Below, piece after piece: positions 12,101-24,200 of a stretch of DNA of 64,000 nucleotides (positions within the stretch are counted from its first letter, which is position 1; every line of letters begins with the position of its first letter). The stretch is from Vermamoeba vermiformis. Its lineage: Eukaryota; Tubulinea; Echinamoebida. The stretch spans positions 124,001 through 188,000 of the forward strand of contig JBEWZL010000235.1 in NCBI GenBank assembly GCA_045837725.1. Reading direction: 5' to 3'. The notes under the pieces are model-generated. The model made no database searches. It saw only the letters and a program-made list of their open reading frames with translations, and was not told where the DNA came from. The position numbers and the translations under genes are program-made.

Positions 12101-14004
12101 TCGGTGAGGTGTAAATGACACGTGTCATGTGCTTGAGACCCAAGGCAATGGCGTACTCAGCTACGACTGTTTTACCAGCCGAAGTGTGTGCTGCCACGAA
12201 CACGGACTCTCCTTTCTCGAGGTGATACACGGCCTCTTTCTGGAAGTCATCGAGCTCGAAAGGATACTGGATACATGTCAGAATAAATGTTGCTGTTCCA
12301 GATATCACGCACCTCCAGGGCCAATTCAGGTCTCATTTGTTCAAACTCTTCATTGATGTTTTCCATTCTGTTCATTACAGCCCATTCGACGCCGCGCGAA
12401 GTCTTCTTCGAGTCTGAGTTCTCGAGGGCATTTGACAGCCACCGTGTCTCGTCTTCGAGCAGCTCTGAAATTGACTTGGGTTTCGCTAGAAAAGTTCGTC
12501 GTTAATTAATAGACATTCGAATAGGTAGACATTTAAGTTTGCATACGTTGCTCTTTTTGGGCAGGTGATTCTTCTTTCTGCTCAGCGACTTCCTCGGCTG
12601 ATTGTGCTGGCTCTTCAAGCTCATCAACTTTCTCTTCTTGCAGCTTTTTCATGATTTGCTCCATTTGCTCTTTACGGCTCTGAAGCTGGGTTAACAAAAT
12701 TCTGTGGTTAAGATCGGCTGCCATATACCTGTAAATCCTGTTCTCGTTTATTCTTTTCCACTTGATAGAAGTGATCGTCTTGTAATTCACCAAACGAAGG
12801 CAACAAGTCCAGTCTATTCGAGCTCACTGTATAACGTTAGAACATCAATTATACAAGGTTCTAATGCACTTACGATTATCAGGAGCACTCAAAGCCTCAT
12901 CAGGTACTTCGCCGACAACGCTGGGCTCTTCGTTGGTCGTGTAGTCAAATCCGAATGAGAAGCCAGGAGGTTGTTTGTACAGCGCTGTATAAGTAGTTAG
13001 AATAGGACTGTTGTATCGTTAAGACAACGACTCACATTGAGTGTCGAGATCAGTTGATTCTTTCATATTAACTCCCTTCTTGGACCTAGTAGCCACGGAC
13101 ATTTCAGCCTCCTCGAGACCACCTGTAGACACGTGTCAATTCAAACTCAGCCTCTTTTTGCTTAATATTCATACCAGGCATAAATGGAGAGTTCTTAGAC
13201 GAGCCTCGAACGAAGTCTTGCATTGAACCAGGTTCGCGTAGCAATGACGTTGAGGACGAAGGATCATTGTCCGCATTTTCAGTGTCGAGCTGTGAATGTC
13301 AGTACGTGCCATAACTATGAAGATATTGAATACCTCTTGCACGCCACTAGGCTCGCCAGTAACGTAATCTAATGTCAATTCGATGCTCTTGAATGGCTTT
13401 GAAATATCCAAGTGAAATAAATCGAATAATTCAGTCTCAGGCTCCCAAACACGAGCTGATCTATCCAACTGCTCCTCCAGTGCCGCAAAATCTTTCGTTG
13501 GATTAATGTATTGCTTTTCTAGCTCTGCTTTTGCATCGAAGGGCTCTTGAATGTGAAACGGCAGCTTGACATCACGTTAGAAGGACAAAGTAGAAACGAT
13601 GATGGCTTTTAAATCGCGAATATTGCCAGTTCTTAAGTATACAGGGACTTACCGTTGAGAGCAGTATTTCTGGATGCTTTTGTAAGGCTGCATGTTTACC
13701 GTCTTTAAAATCAATAAATTCAAATTCTCCATATTGTCCAACTTCTAAAAGGTGGAATGGATGTGCCTCTTTCAGGGGTCCTTTCAGTGCTGAAGAAAAT
13801 AATTTATTTATTTTATTTTAATTTTGAAATATTGTGGATCAATCGCCTTCACTCGATGCCATTATCTTATGCAATTATTATTTTGTTATTTGATAAATAT
13901 TTGGCCATAAATTTTGTAGACTTACGATCTGGTTTGATCGTCTCTGGCTCCTTCTCTAATTTGTCTAAATTAGCGAAAAACTCGTCTAACTCCTTGCCGT
14001 CCAT
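9157..14004 (-). CDS. SKIV2L: Ski2-type DEVH RNA helicase of the Ski complex
   Basis: Seventeen exons: 14004-13926, 13789-13653, 13564-13334, 13289-13175, 13122-13036, 12984-12874, 12826-12729, 12685-12547, 12485-12313, 12266-11889, 11839-11733, 11687-11450, 11402-11115, 11067-10728, 10681-9612, 9557-9414 and 9354-9157. They give 1310 residues, all phases consistent. Ski2 feeds mRNA to the cytoplasmic exosome for 3'-5' decay. Visible motifs are Walker [28 protein letters not shown] and [10 protein letters not shown]. The N-terminal [10 protein letters not shown] and [20 protein letters not shown] segments are Ski2-specific and argue against Mtr4. The C-terminal helical end [13 protein letters not shown] is typical. 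Most introns are 45-60 bases. It lies 146 bases downstream of the IQGAP-like gene on the same strand and converges with the kinase gene. Confidence 0.95.
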
Positions 14005-14150
14005 ATTGTTTCTCTATGGCGGTGCTATTTGAAATGGTGGAACTGCGCTAAATTTTTGGCAGCTCTTCGTGTCACCGAACAAACCGGCTTGGGTAATTAA
14101 ATAATTTATTAGGTTGGATATGACTCTACAAATGCATAAATAAGATACGT

Positions 14151-17100
14151 TTAACTCAAGAATTCCTTGTTAAACAGCAAAATCGTGTTGGGCACACTGA
14201 GCACGACCTGATCTAGATCCAACGAAGGAATGTTGTTGTCTTTTCGTTCCAACAGATCTTCAAGGTCCAAGTGCATCTTAGTGACGGACATGCCTGCAAG
14301 CTTGGCTTCGATTTCGAATTTACCAATTTCGGGCATAGAAATGTACAGCTTGGTCTTGCCTTGACTGTAAGAACACTTTGTTAGCGTCTATTCTGAAATA
14401 ACATTATGTTGTGTGATACGTACCTAGCCTCGGGCACGTCAGAATCGAGCACGATTTCTTTCTTGACCAATTCTTTGTAGGCGAATTTAATCGGCTTCTT
14501 TCTCTTTTCTTTGGCCTTCTTGGCAGCGTTGATACGACATCCAGCCAGATACTTCTCGAACTCGTTGATCTGATTGGACATGTAGTCTTGGTGCTTCTTC
14601 AAGTTCTTCAAAGTCGCTTGCAAACGCTCGATTTCCTTGCGCTGTTGTTCACGCTTAGAGGCTCTGTTCGAGACCTCCAAGGCAACGTCACGTAACAAAC
14701 TAGTGTAGCGATCCTTCTTCGTGATCTTGCCCTTCTCTTCGAGCTTCTCCATATTCTTGAGCACCTTAGTAATGTTCTTACCCAAGGTCTTGTTGTTTTG
14801 ATCCTTGGCGAACTTGGTAGCTTCTTTCAAAATGCTCATGAGGGTCTGAGGAGCAGAAGCACGGATGGGAATTGATTTGAAGATTTGAATGATCAGCTCC
14901 TTGGTTTCTTCGTACAAGTGAGCATCAGCCGACATTTCCTCTTGGATGGAGTCTTTGAATCTGTTCTCAAGGGTCAACTGAACATCGCGAGGATCGTTGC
15001 TAGCGGGCTTGGGAGCCTCGCCCAAATCCTTCAAAACGACGCGAAGAGGATCGTTGGCATCGGGAGCAACTTGGCTTTGATAAGCAATGCTAATTCGACG
15101 TTAAAAATTGACCAGTAATTGAAGGACAAAAACTTACAGCAACTCGTGAGTTTCGGCAATTTCGTGGTCGGAGATCAAAATCAAAGGCTTAGTCTTTTGC
15201 GTCAGCTCCATATACTTGTTAACAGCCAAGTAGTCCTCAGCATCAGAGATGGACGTCAAGTCGGTGATGTACTCAACAACTTGAGCTCTGTTGGCGGTAA
15301 TCCAAGGGTTAGCGACTTTCTCGTCCTCTTGGTTGAAGGTAGAGAAGTCGAAAAGCTTTTGAAGAACTTTTGCGACCTGTAGAAAACGTGTTAGATAACA
15401 TGTTGAGTAATCGTCAATAGATAGACTTACGGAAATCAAGTTCTTGCGCACGTTCATCGTCAAATCACCAGTGACAATTTCGAAACTTTCTGGCTGAGTG
15501 ATACACAAGTTGATAAATCGGTAGTACACGAAGTAGCCAATGACCTTGTGAATTTCTTCTTTAGGTGAGCGAGGGAAGGCTTCACCACACAATTGAGTTA
15601 ACTGTTTGCAAATCAAACGAAGACCGTAGGGCAAGCTAGTCAATGAACCAACAATGCGCTCAAGAGCTTGTTGGCACACGGAAATGAGTTGTTGAGTTCT
15701 CTTTTCAACGGTCTCTTTGACTTTGCGGTCCAATTCAGCGCCTTCAACCTTCTTGCTTGGGTCTGCCGACATGCTCAATTGTTGGCTGATCTGTTGTATG
15801 CATCGTTAGCACATCATACACTCGAGATTGTTGTCACATACTCTAGCAGGATTGAACTCAAATACGTAGTCTTGGGTCACAACGTCCTTCAACAAGCTGC
15901 CAAAAGTTGTCTTGAGGTACTCGACACCCTGCTTACGCTTGTTGTATGACAAAATCATCTTTGGAACGACGGACTCTGCTTGAATAATCTCCAACGGACC
16001 GGTCTTAATATTACGAACTTCGTTGGCAATAGCGTTCTTAAACAATTGCAACATCAAAAACTCTTCACGTGGTGAAAAAGCGTCACCATAGAGTGAGAGT
16101 AATAAAGCATCCAAGAATGAGCCTTCGACACCTCTGTTTTCGATCTTTTCACGAGGAATCAAGTAGACCCTGAATTGATCATGTGAGCTCGTGATATAAT
16201 CGAATAGGCACGTACAATTTAGCCAAGTACTTGGGCTCTGTTTGAAGAATATAGAACAAATTGGAGTAGTGCTCCATCTTTCTCTTGTCTGCTGTGAAAT
16301 CTTCTTTCTTGCCGTCCACTTGAAGACTGGTTGTGCGCTTCTTTTTGCTCAAATCACGATCGATTTCCTTTAGTGCACATCAATATCTGCGATTGTAGCA
16401 CTGATTTATTTCAAATTACCTGAATTGATGTTCTGTTACCGATAAGCAAAGCAATCTTTTTGTCCAATTTTGACAGATCCATTTCCAAAGCACGGTTACG
16501 GCGCACTTCACGGACAAGCTGCTTCTTTAATTCTTGAATATCTGTAACGCGCAAAAATTAATACTACCGTCAATTATCGGTTGAATTAAAGATTTAAGTT
16601 GGAAATTTATCGTTTATTATTAACCTTCGATAACGGTTTACGCGTCAATATTTAATGAAATAATATTTAAAATCCTCGAGCATGTATATTGCCAAATTTG
16701 CTCTCCTTATCAAAGATTTTTTTGGAGGTAAAATTCAGATTTAATTTTTAAAAACTAATAATTGTAATATCGAATTAACCGCTCGGTGTATTGATATATT
16801 ACCTGCAATAAAATCACTGTCTTCGCCGTCTTCATTATTAACCATCAAGAGGTGTTGGATTTCAGCAACCGTGAGATTTCCTGAAGCAATGCGCTGAACC
16901 TTCACCTTGTACTCTACTAACTCTCTCAAAAGCATTCTTGCCTCTAACAACATCAACAGGCATTTTCGCTCTTTGATCCAAACATCATCTGGAACTTGCA
17001 CGTCTTGTTGAAGGACCTCCGGCAGTAGGTTGGTCTTTGGTGACTTTGGTGTCTTTACAACTTCCTCTTCTGATGAAGAATCGTCGCTAATATCGGACGC

Positions 17101-17202
17101 TGAGCTTCGCTCGTTCTGTAGCCATTAGAACGAAACGTTAGTTAGCCACAAGTGGAAGAATTGAAGTATCTGAATTATGTGATTTGCACTTACGTCACTC
17201 AT
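14151..17202 (-). CDS. IQGAP-like RasGAP (C-terminal half only)
   Basis: Exons 17202-17194, 17115-16803, 16541-16420, 16367-16216, 16169-15842, 15790-15431, 15376-15138, 15089-14424 and 14364-14151 encode 800 residues. The region from about residue 120 aligns with the GAP-related and RasGAP-C parts of IQGAPs (YLIPREKIENRGVEGSFLDAL, GLRLICKQL, YYRFINLCITQPESF, LTKPLILISDHEIAETHELL-like, KPIKFAYKELVKK). IQGAPs bind active Rac/Cdc42 and organise the cortex and cytokinesis. No calponin-homology domain or IQ motifs occur upstream, matching the short Dictyostelium DGAP1/GAPA architecture. The arginine finger of true RasGAPs is not apparent, so GTPase activation is doubtful. The first exon is only 9 bases and encodes Met-Ser-Asp. 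An acidic, Ser-rich leader precedes the first helices. Confidence 0.9.
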
Positions 17203-17490
17203 GTTGTTGCTGTTGTTATGCTGTTCAATGCAAATAGCGAAGTGCCGAATCAAAAAAAATGATTTTTTCTCGCCAAAAAAAGGGCATATCACCCACAGTG
17301 TCGATCCAGATCCGGAACTACCGGTGAAAAAGAATCTCAGGCAATCCTGCGTGTACTTGGGCATACAAGCCCTTTTGCAAGAGTGAGCGCAACCGCTAAA
17401 CTGAAAGCACGTGCGCAGTTGTGTTTTGTGGGCGCGCAAATTTTTCATTTATCGTTCTATCTTCGTTCAAACGACAACACATCAATCACA

Positions 17491-18809
17491 ATGAGCTTCT
17501 GGGGTGCTACCGTTACTTCTTCCAAGCCTTTCGAGGAATCCGTTCCTACCAACGCTAATCTCGTTGTCTCTCACGTCTCCTTGGCTGGTCCCACCGATGG
17601 TGTTACCACTCTCATGTGCACTGTTGAAGGTACTGAAGGTGACTTCGTCGTTGCTCACTTGTCTTGGGGTCGCAACGAGCAATCCTCAGTGGATTTGGTC
17701 TACCCCTTGGGCACCGACGTCAAGTTCACCGTCAAGGGCAAGGGTGAAGTCCACTTGCTTGGTATGTACGATCCCATCGAATCTATGGGCTACGATGACT
17801 CCGACGAAGAGGGCATGATGTTTGGATCTGAAGACTCCGATTTGGATGCTTCCGGCGAAGAAGACTCTGACGAAGCTTTGAGAATGCAATACGGTACTGG
17901 TCGTGGTCCTAAGATCATGGAGTTGCCCGAAGGCTTTGGTAAGTTTAGTCGTTTATTATTTCTGATCAGATTGCAAATCCACTTAAATTCGCTATCGACG
18001 TTTAAAAAATGTTGGACGTTACGATCGAACACCTTTCAACCGCGCCTATTTTTTTTTAAATTTTTACTGAATTTTTTTCTTCGATCCGATCAGACGACGA
18101 AGACGATGAAGACAGCGATGAAGACGAAGGTGAGGCCGTCCCTGTTCAACAACCTAAGAAGCAACAACAAGGTGGTCAACAAAAGCAAGGCGGTCAACAG
18201 AAGCAAGGTCAACAACAAGGTGGCCAACAAAAGCAAGGCGGCCAGCAACAAAAGCAAGGTCAACAACAAAAGCAAGGCGGCCAACAACAAGGCGGCCAAA
18301 AGCAAGGCGGTCAACAACAGGGTGGTCAACAACAAGGTCAAAAGAGAAAGATCCCCATCCAAGACGTTTCCAACCAACCCAACAAGAAGCAAAAGACAGG
18401 TCAGTCCCCCAACAACCAACAAAAGCGCAAATAAGCCACAAATAATCGCTAAATAATGACAGTGGGTTTTTAATTGCTTTCCCGCTCAAAGTTTTTGTAA
18501 TAACAACCAACGGCTCATTTTAGTAGTCGATTTATACTAAACTGTGTCTTATATGAATTTACTGCTTAATGAGAACTTTGGTTGTGCGAAATAAGAAATA
18601 AAAAAACTTAGATCCACCCCTCGCACAACAATTAATATTATTCTATTACGGCTCCAGCTGCAAAAGAGTTGACAGCCAACAATAACAAGAACGATGATAA
18701 AGACAAGAGCAACATAATTAAGCTCAAGTGCCAACCTTGCGATCAGATGTTCGCTTCCAAAGCTTCCCTTGACCAGCACAAGCGAGCTAAGCACCCCAAG
18801 CGAAAATAA
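17491..18809 (+). CDS. HD2-type nucleoplasmin-like protein with C2H2 finger (alternative short form)
   Basis: Exons 17491-17938, 18094-18399 and 18658-18809 give 301 residues. The N-terminus (MSFWGATV; GEVHLLGMYDP) is a nucleoplasmin-like beta domain as in plant HD2 proteins, which begin MEFWG, and in FKBP39/46-type histone chaperones. An acidic tract follows, then Gln/Lys/Gly repeats (GGQQKQ units), a basic NLS-like stretch and a C2H2 finger (CQPCDQMF, then HKRAKH). This order is that of HD2. Such proteins are nucleolar and act in chromatin and rRNA gene regulation; deacetylase activity is disputed even in plants. If the last intron (18400-18657) is kept, translation ends at 18434 with NNQQKRK and no finger, giving 262 residues. 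Both readings are in phase. The finger exon assignment is by phase and HD2 similarity. Confidence 0.8.
18140..18345 (+). repeat. Gln/Lys/Gly codon repeat tract
   Basis: Tandem degenerate units built from CAA, AAG and GGT/GGC codons encode runs of GGQQKQ-type sequence in the HD2-like protein. The array is coding, in frame and imperfect; it probably forms a flexible basic linker between the acidic tract and the finger. The antisense strand shows a long open frame only because of this composition. Confidence 0.85.
18581..18629 (+). other. Hairpin with AATAAA in its loop, inside the last HD2 intron
   Basis: The arms GTTGTGCGA (18581-18589) and TCGCACAAC (18621-18629) are perfect 9-base inverted repeats around a 31-base loop. 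The loop holds AATAAA at 18597-18602. It lies 147 bases after the stop codon of the short form and 28 bases before the finger exon. It could be the poly(A) signal of the short transcript. Function is inferred. Confidence 0.5.
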
Positions 18810-18931
18810 ATCTATCGCTAATTTGTGTACCTCATGTTTCGGTCGCCATCTCCGTTAAGTTCAGTTCCTTTTTGTTTTCAATTATTTCTCAGATCGCCAT
18901 ATTTTCGCCTGACACGATCGCACTGCCACAA

Positions 18932-21037
18932 ATGAGTGCCCCTAAAAAAGTAATTCGCTGTCATTACGAAGTGTTGGAAGTTGAACGTACGGCGACTTCC
19001 GACGAAATTCGTGCTAGTTATAAGCAGCTCGCTCGTAAATGGCATCCAGACAAGAACTTGGATGACCCTGCACTCGCTGCCGAACGATTCAAAGAAGTGC
19101 AACAAGCATATGAAGTATTATCAGATTCAAACGAGCGCTCTTGGTAAGCACAGTATCGAATTAATAATTATTCATTTATAATTTCGATCCGTTACGAAGA
19201 AAATGGTAACTAGCGTTAACTAAAAATTGTAAAAAAATTATTGGACTAATTATACGTCAAATTTGTAATAACTGCTGGAGCGATCTGACAAAGTTGATCA
19301 GGTACGATTCTCACCGTGAGGCAATCTTGCGTGGAGGTAAGTAATTTGCAAAACCATTAAAACAATAGTCTAACGCCATTTTAGTTGATCCGAACGAAGC
19401 CGAAGGAACTGTCGACTTGGTCAACGTTTACCCATACTTCACAGCCACTTGCTACTCAGGAGTCAGCGACGAGAAGCCAGTACGTTTGATAGTAAACATA
19501 TGCAGTAGAGGGTTAACATGGTTTAGGGCTTTTACGGAGTGTACAGAGAAGTGTTCGACGAAATCAATAAGAAAGAACAAGACATGGGCGAGTCTCCACA
19601 AGAGTGGCCTTCTTTCGGCAACAGTTCAACGCCGTGGGAGGAGGTGGCAAATTTCTACCGCCACTGGTCGAACTACGTAACCGCGCTGTCATTTGGTTGG
19701 TCTGAGAAGTACCACGTCACTGCTCAAATCAACAGACGTGTGCGTCGATTGATGGACAAGGAAAACAAGAAAGGACGCGAAGGTGCTAAGAAAGAGTACG
19801 TCGATGGTGTTAGAAAACTTGTTGCTTTTGTAAAGAAGAGAGATCCGCGAGTAATTGAGCACAACAAGATTGAAGAACAAAAACAAGCAGAGAAGATACA
19901 GAAACAGAAAGAGTTAAAGTTGAAACAACAACAAGAGCGAAGGGAGCACATTGAAAAGCTGCTAAAAGAACGAGAGGCCGAAGAGGAAGAGGAGCTCGAA
20001 GAAGAGGATTTTGATGACGACGAAGACGACTCACAGTTGAGTGGTGAAGAAAATGAGAGCCAAGAAAACAACACCAATGCCCAACAAGAGGAAGTACAAG
20101 ACGAAGACAATGCCGAGCCCGAAGAGGATGAGGAACTGGACGAGCTGTACTGCTACGCGTGCAAGAAGCGTTTCAAGTCCGATAAACAGTAAGTCTCCGG
20201 TATAATTAGTACCCGTAACTAATTGGCGTTAGAAAACTGAATCACGAGCAATCCAAGAAGCACAAAGAGACAGTGGCCAAGATGCGCAAAGAGGTCATGC
20301 TTGACGATGAAGAGCCGGCCACTAGCAGTGAAGTGTCCATTCCCGACACTCCTGCCAACAAGAACAACAAACAAAACAATAAGAATCAGAAGGGCAAAAA
20401 AGGCAATCAGGCACAACCTCAGCAAAAGCAAGAGCCCAAGCCAAAGCCTGCCCCAGTTGAAGAGAAGCCAAAGCCCGCTCCCAAGGTAGAGGCCCCACCT
20501 GTGACCAAAGCTGCAGACAAGAGTGAAAGCGAGGAGAGTGAAGAGGATGAAGACGGAAACGAAGACGATTATGTACTTCGCAGCATGATGCAACGCGTAC
20601 AAGTGTCCTCGAAGCAGAACAAGAAGAACAAAAAGCAACAACAGCAAGCACGTATGTTGCGGGAGATGGGCGCTGAGTTTGATAAAGTTAATGAAACTAT
20701 CGACTCGCGCGTAAAGAGCCAAGAAGACGATGAGAGCAGCGATGAAGACGACAAACCACAAGAGACCAACACGCCAGCTGTAGAAGAGAAGACCAACAAC
20801 ACTAGCAACGATACCGAGAATGCAGGAGGCAAGAAAAAGAAGAGGAGGAGAGCTGTTAAGGACAAAACAGGCAATGCTGCTCCAGCTACCAATAACAATA
20901 ATAAGACCGCAGTTGCTAAAAACAGCGAGAAGACAGATGAGGAATTCACTTGTAAAGTTTGTAACGAGCAGTTTTTGACACGCAATGCTTTGTTTACGCA
21001 CATTAAGAAAACGAAGCATGCTGCTCCTAAGGAGTAA
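18932..21037 (+). CDS. DNAJC21: DNAJC21/Jjj1-type J-domain co-chaperone
   Basis: Exons 18932-19143, 19302-19336, 19385-19479, 19527-20188 and 20233-21037 give 602 residues. The J domain (residues about 10-75) carries the catalytic HPD in KWHPDKN and stimulates Hsp70. A conserved segment FYGVYREVFDEI and the WEEV/Asn-rich region typify Jjj1. A U1-like C2H2 finger (CYACKKRF, split by the fourth intron, then NHEQSKKHK) and a second C-terminal finger (CKVCNEQF, HIKKTKH) follow. Between them lie highly charged Glu/Lys regions. Jjj1 acts with Rei1 and Hsp70 to recycle Arx1 from cytoplasmic pre-60S particles. It sits between the HD2-like and SPB1 genes, both tied to the nucleolus. An upstream in-frame TTG is not used as start; ATG at 18932 opens the J domain. 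Confidence 0.93.
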
Positions 21038-21211
21038 ACATAACGTTCCTACTGACTACTAGCTAAGCACAACCGTCCTACTTCTTGTGTTTCCAAAATT
21101 TTGGTCCCTTATTTTTGCGTGAGAACGAAGTAGATCCATTTTTTCCTTTTATTTTGTTGTCGAACACAGATCCAAACTTTCACGCAGAAACGATAACAAA
21201 GAAGATCAAGA

Positions 21212-24200
21212 ATGCCGAAGACTAAGAAGGGAAAGAATCGTCTTGATAAATATCCTTTTTGACCTGAAAACGTCAACGCGATCTGGATTGAATCAGATCA
21301 GGATCCATCAGCTCGCTTTTAAATTACTAAAATCAATTTATAATATTATTTTTTATTCAGTTAGTGATCCGCTGTAATTAACGGACAATTTTTTTTTGCG
21401 ATGCTGATGCGATTCATCCAGACCAAAATCATTTAACGTTATTTTATGCAATTTTATTATTCCTTAATATATTTTTACGTTCTATCATATGGCCAAAGAG
21501 TACGGCTACCGCTCTCGTGCCTCGTTCAAGTTGATTCAGCTCAACAAGAAATTCAACTTTTTGGCCAACGCAAAGGTGCTCATCGATCTTTGTGCTGCCC
21601 CTGGTAGTTGGTAAGTTGTGGTCATAATTATTCTTAAATCATCTGCAATCGCTACTTTCGATCGTGATCCACGAAGATCGTTACTGATTTTTTATCTTAG
21701 GCTCCAAGTTGCAGCGAAATATATGCCTGCCGAGCGCATCGTAGTTGGTGTTGATTTGGATCCTATTAAGCCCATTCCAAACGTATTTACACTCCAAGAA
21801 GACATTACCACGCCTAAATGCCGAACTGAGATTAAAAAGATCGTCAAAGAATGGCCTGCTGATGTGTAAGTATAATCACTAAATATGCAAACTATAGTCA
21901 TATTAATCCTCTGTTCAGTGTCTTGCACGACGGTGCTCCTAACGTTGGTAGTCAATGGAACAAGGACGCGTTCGGTCAAGCTGAACTCGTGCTCATGGCA
22001 CTCAAGCTGGCCACTGAATTTTTGCGCCCTAACGGCACATTTGTGACTAAAGTGTTCAGATCTGCGGAGTACAACAAGCTCTTGTGGGTCTTGAATCAAT
22101 TCTTCCAATCTGTCACCTCCACCAAGCCTGCCGCCTCTCGTGCTGCTTCAGCCGAAATTTTCGTCGTGTGCCGTGGATACTTGGCACCCAAGAAGATTGA
22201 TCCGCGCATGCTGGACTCACGCTATGTATTCAAAGAGGTCAAAGTTGAATCGAGCGAGCTTGAACAAGAAAAGAAGCTGTTCGCTAACGTAAGTCGATTC
22301 ACAAAAATATTAATAAGGTCTTTACTAATATGCTTGTTGTAGAAACAAAAACGTCACAGAACTGGTTACGAAGATGGTCGCATGTTGCTGTACAAAACTA
22401 TTTCAGCCCGTGAATTCGTCGAGACTGAAGAGCCTCTCAAAGTGCTGACTGAATTTAACAAAATTCACTTCGATGACGAGGAGTCTAAGGAGCTGACCAA
22501 GCGAAAACAAACTACACAAGAGTTGATTTCTTGCTTGGAAGACTTGAAGGTGCTCGGCAAGAAGGAGTTCAAGAAGATCTTGAAGTGGCGTGTCAAAATG
22601 CGCGAGTTGGAGCACTTGGACTCGTCGTCATCCTCTGAAGAAGAAGAGGAAGCCCCGCCCTTGACCGAAGAAGAAAAGGCCGAACAATTGAACCAAGAGA
22701 TCAGTGCCAAGCTTGCTGAACAAGAGAAGCTGAAGCGCAAGAAGGAGCGCAAGAAAAAGAGACTGCGCGAGAAGTTAAAGAAGAAGTTGGGCATGAGCTT
22801 GTTGCAAGACGCCACGCCCTACGAGAACGAAAACCCCACTGACACTGAAGCCTTGTTCAACTTGAAGCAAGTCAAGACCAATCAAGTGCTGCAGAACTTG
22901 ACCACCGAGACTGCAGCAATGGAGGTCGACGAAGAAGAGGAAGAGTTTGACGACAGCGAGTCAGACTTCGATTCGGATGAGGACGAAGAAGAACGATACA
23001 ACCGCGAGCTCGAGAGTGCTCTCGATGGCATGTACAAGCGATACTTGGAGGCCTCACGTAGCCGCAGAAAGCGCATGACTGAAGAGATGCGCAAGATGAA
23101 GGACGAGGACGAAGAAGACATGACTGGTCTGCTGGGTGAGGAACCTCTAGGACAATACGACCCCGAAGAAGATGAGGAGGCCAAGCAAGCCAATCCTTTG
23201 ATCGTGCGCGAGCCTCAAGAGAACAAGTCCAAGGTCTGGTTCAGCAACATTTTACACAACTTGAGCGGCATGAAGGGCAAGAAATTGAGCGATATTTTGG
23301 ACGATGAACGTGAAGAAGACGAAGAGGTTAAGCGAATGGCCCTCGAGTACAAACAAGAAAAAGAAGCTAAGAAGTCACGCGGAACAAAGCGCAAATTGGA
23401 CGAGGACGGTGAAGAGACCAATGGACACATGGAAAGCACTGTCGGTCCTGCAGCCAAGAAGTTGAAGACCGGTCAACAAACAGCTGTTGCCATCAAGCCT
23501 ACTCGCGTCACTAAGGTTACTAAGGGCGACTTCAGCGACATGCCCAGCTTAGAACCTGTTGGCACGCCATTTAAGGCTATCTCACGCAAAGCAGCCCTCA
23601 AGGAGCGCACGAAATCTACGCCCAAGACAGCTGAGACCACAGCTGACGATGACGTCAACACGCTCTCTGCTGCACAGCAGTTTGAAGAATACTACAAGCA
23701 ACAAATGGCCCGAGACACTGGCGTCACAGGCAAGAAAGGCAAAAAGAACGAAGTGACTTTCGAAGAAGTTCCCGCCGTTATGTCTGGCGAGGAGGACTCA
23801 AGCATGGAGGAGGATTCAATGGACTCTGCAGACTCAGACGACAAGGCTGAAGTCTTGGCTTTGGGCCACGCACTCAAGTTCGGTGGCACTCGTCGTCGTC
23901 AAGAGTTGATGGACGCTACTTACACTGGCCGAAATTTCAACTTTGGAGATTCAGCTCCTGCTTGGTTCGTTGAGGAAGATAATCTTCACAATCAACCCAA
24001 CATTCCCATCACTAAAGAAGAGGTGCAAATGTACAAAGACCAATTGAAGGGCATCAATGCTCGTACCATCAAGAAGGTTTTGGAAGCCCAAGCCAGAAAG
24101 AAGAAGAGAGAAAGCGCCAAGGTAGCCAAGGCCAAACAACAAGCACGCGTGATTATGCAATCAGAAGACATCAGCGACAAAGACAAGGCTAAACAGTTGC

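Noticed and set aside
15134-15778. Separate gene starting MSMSADPSKK
   Set aside because: The Met is inside an exon that begins at 15790 and continues the IQGAP-like frame.
18090-18510. Minus-strand Leu-rich frames opposite the HD2-like repeat tract
   Set aside because: They mirror the CAA/AAG/GGT repeats of the coding strand.
20219-21019. 266-residue minus-strand open frame opposite DNAJC21
   Set aside because: Hydrophobic antisense shadow of Glu/Lys-rich coding sequence; no family resemblance and no promoter room.
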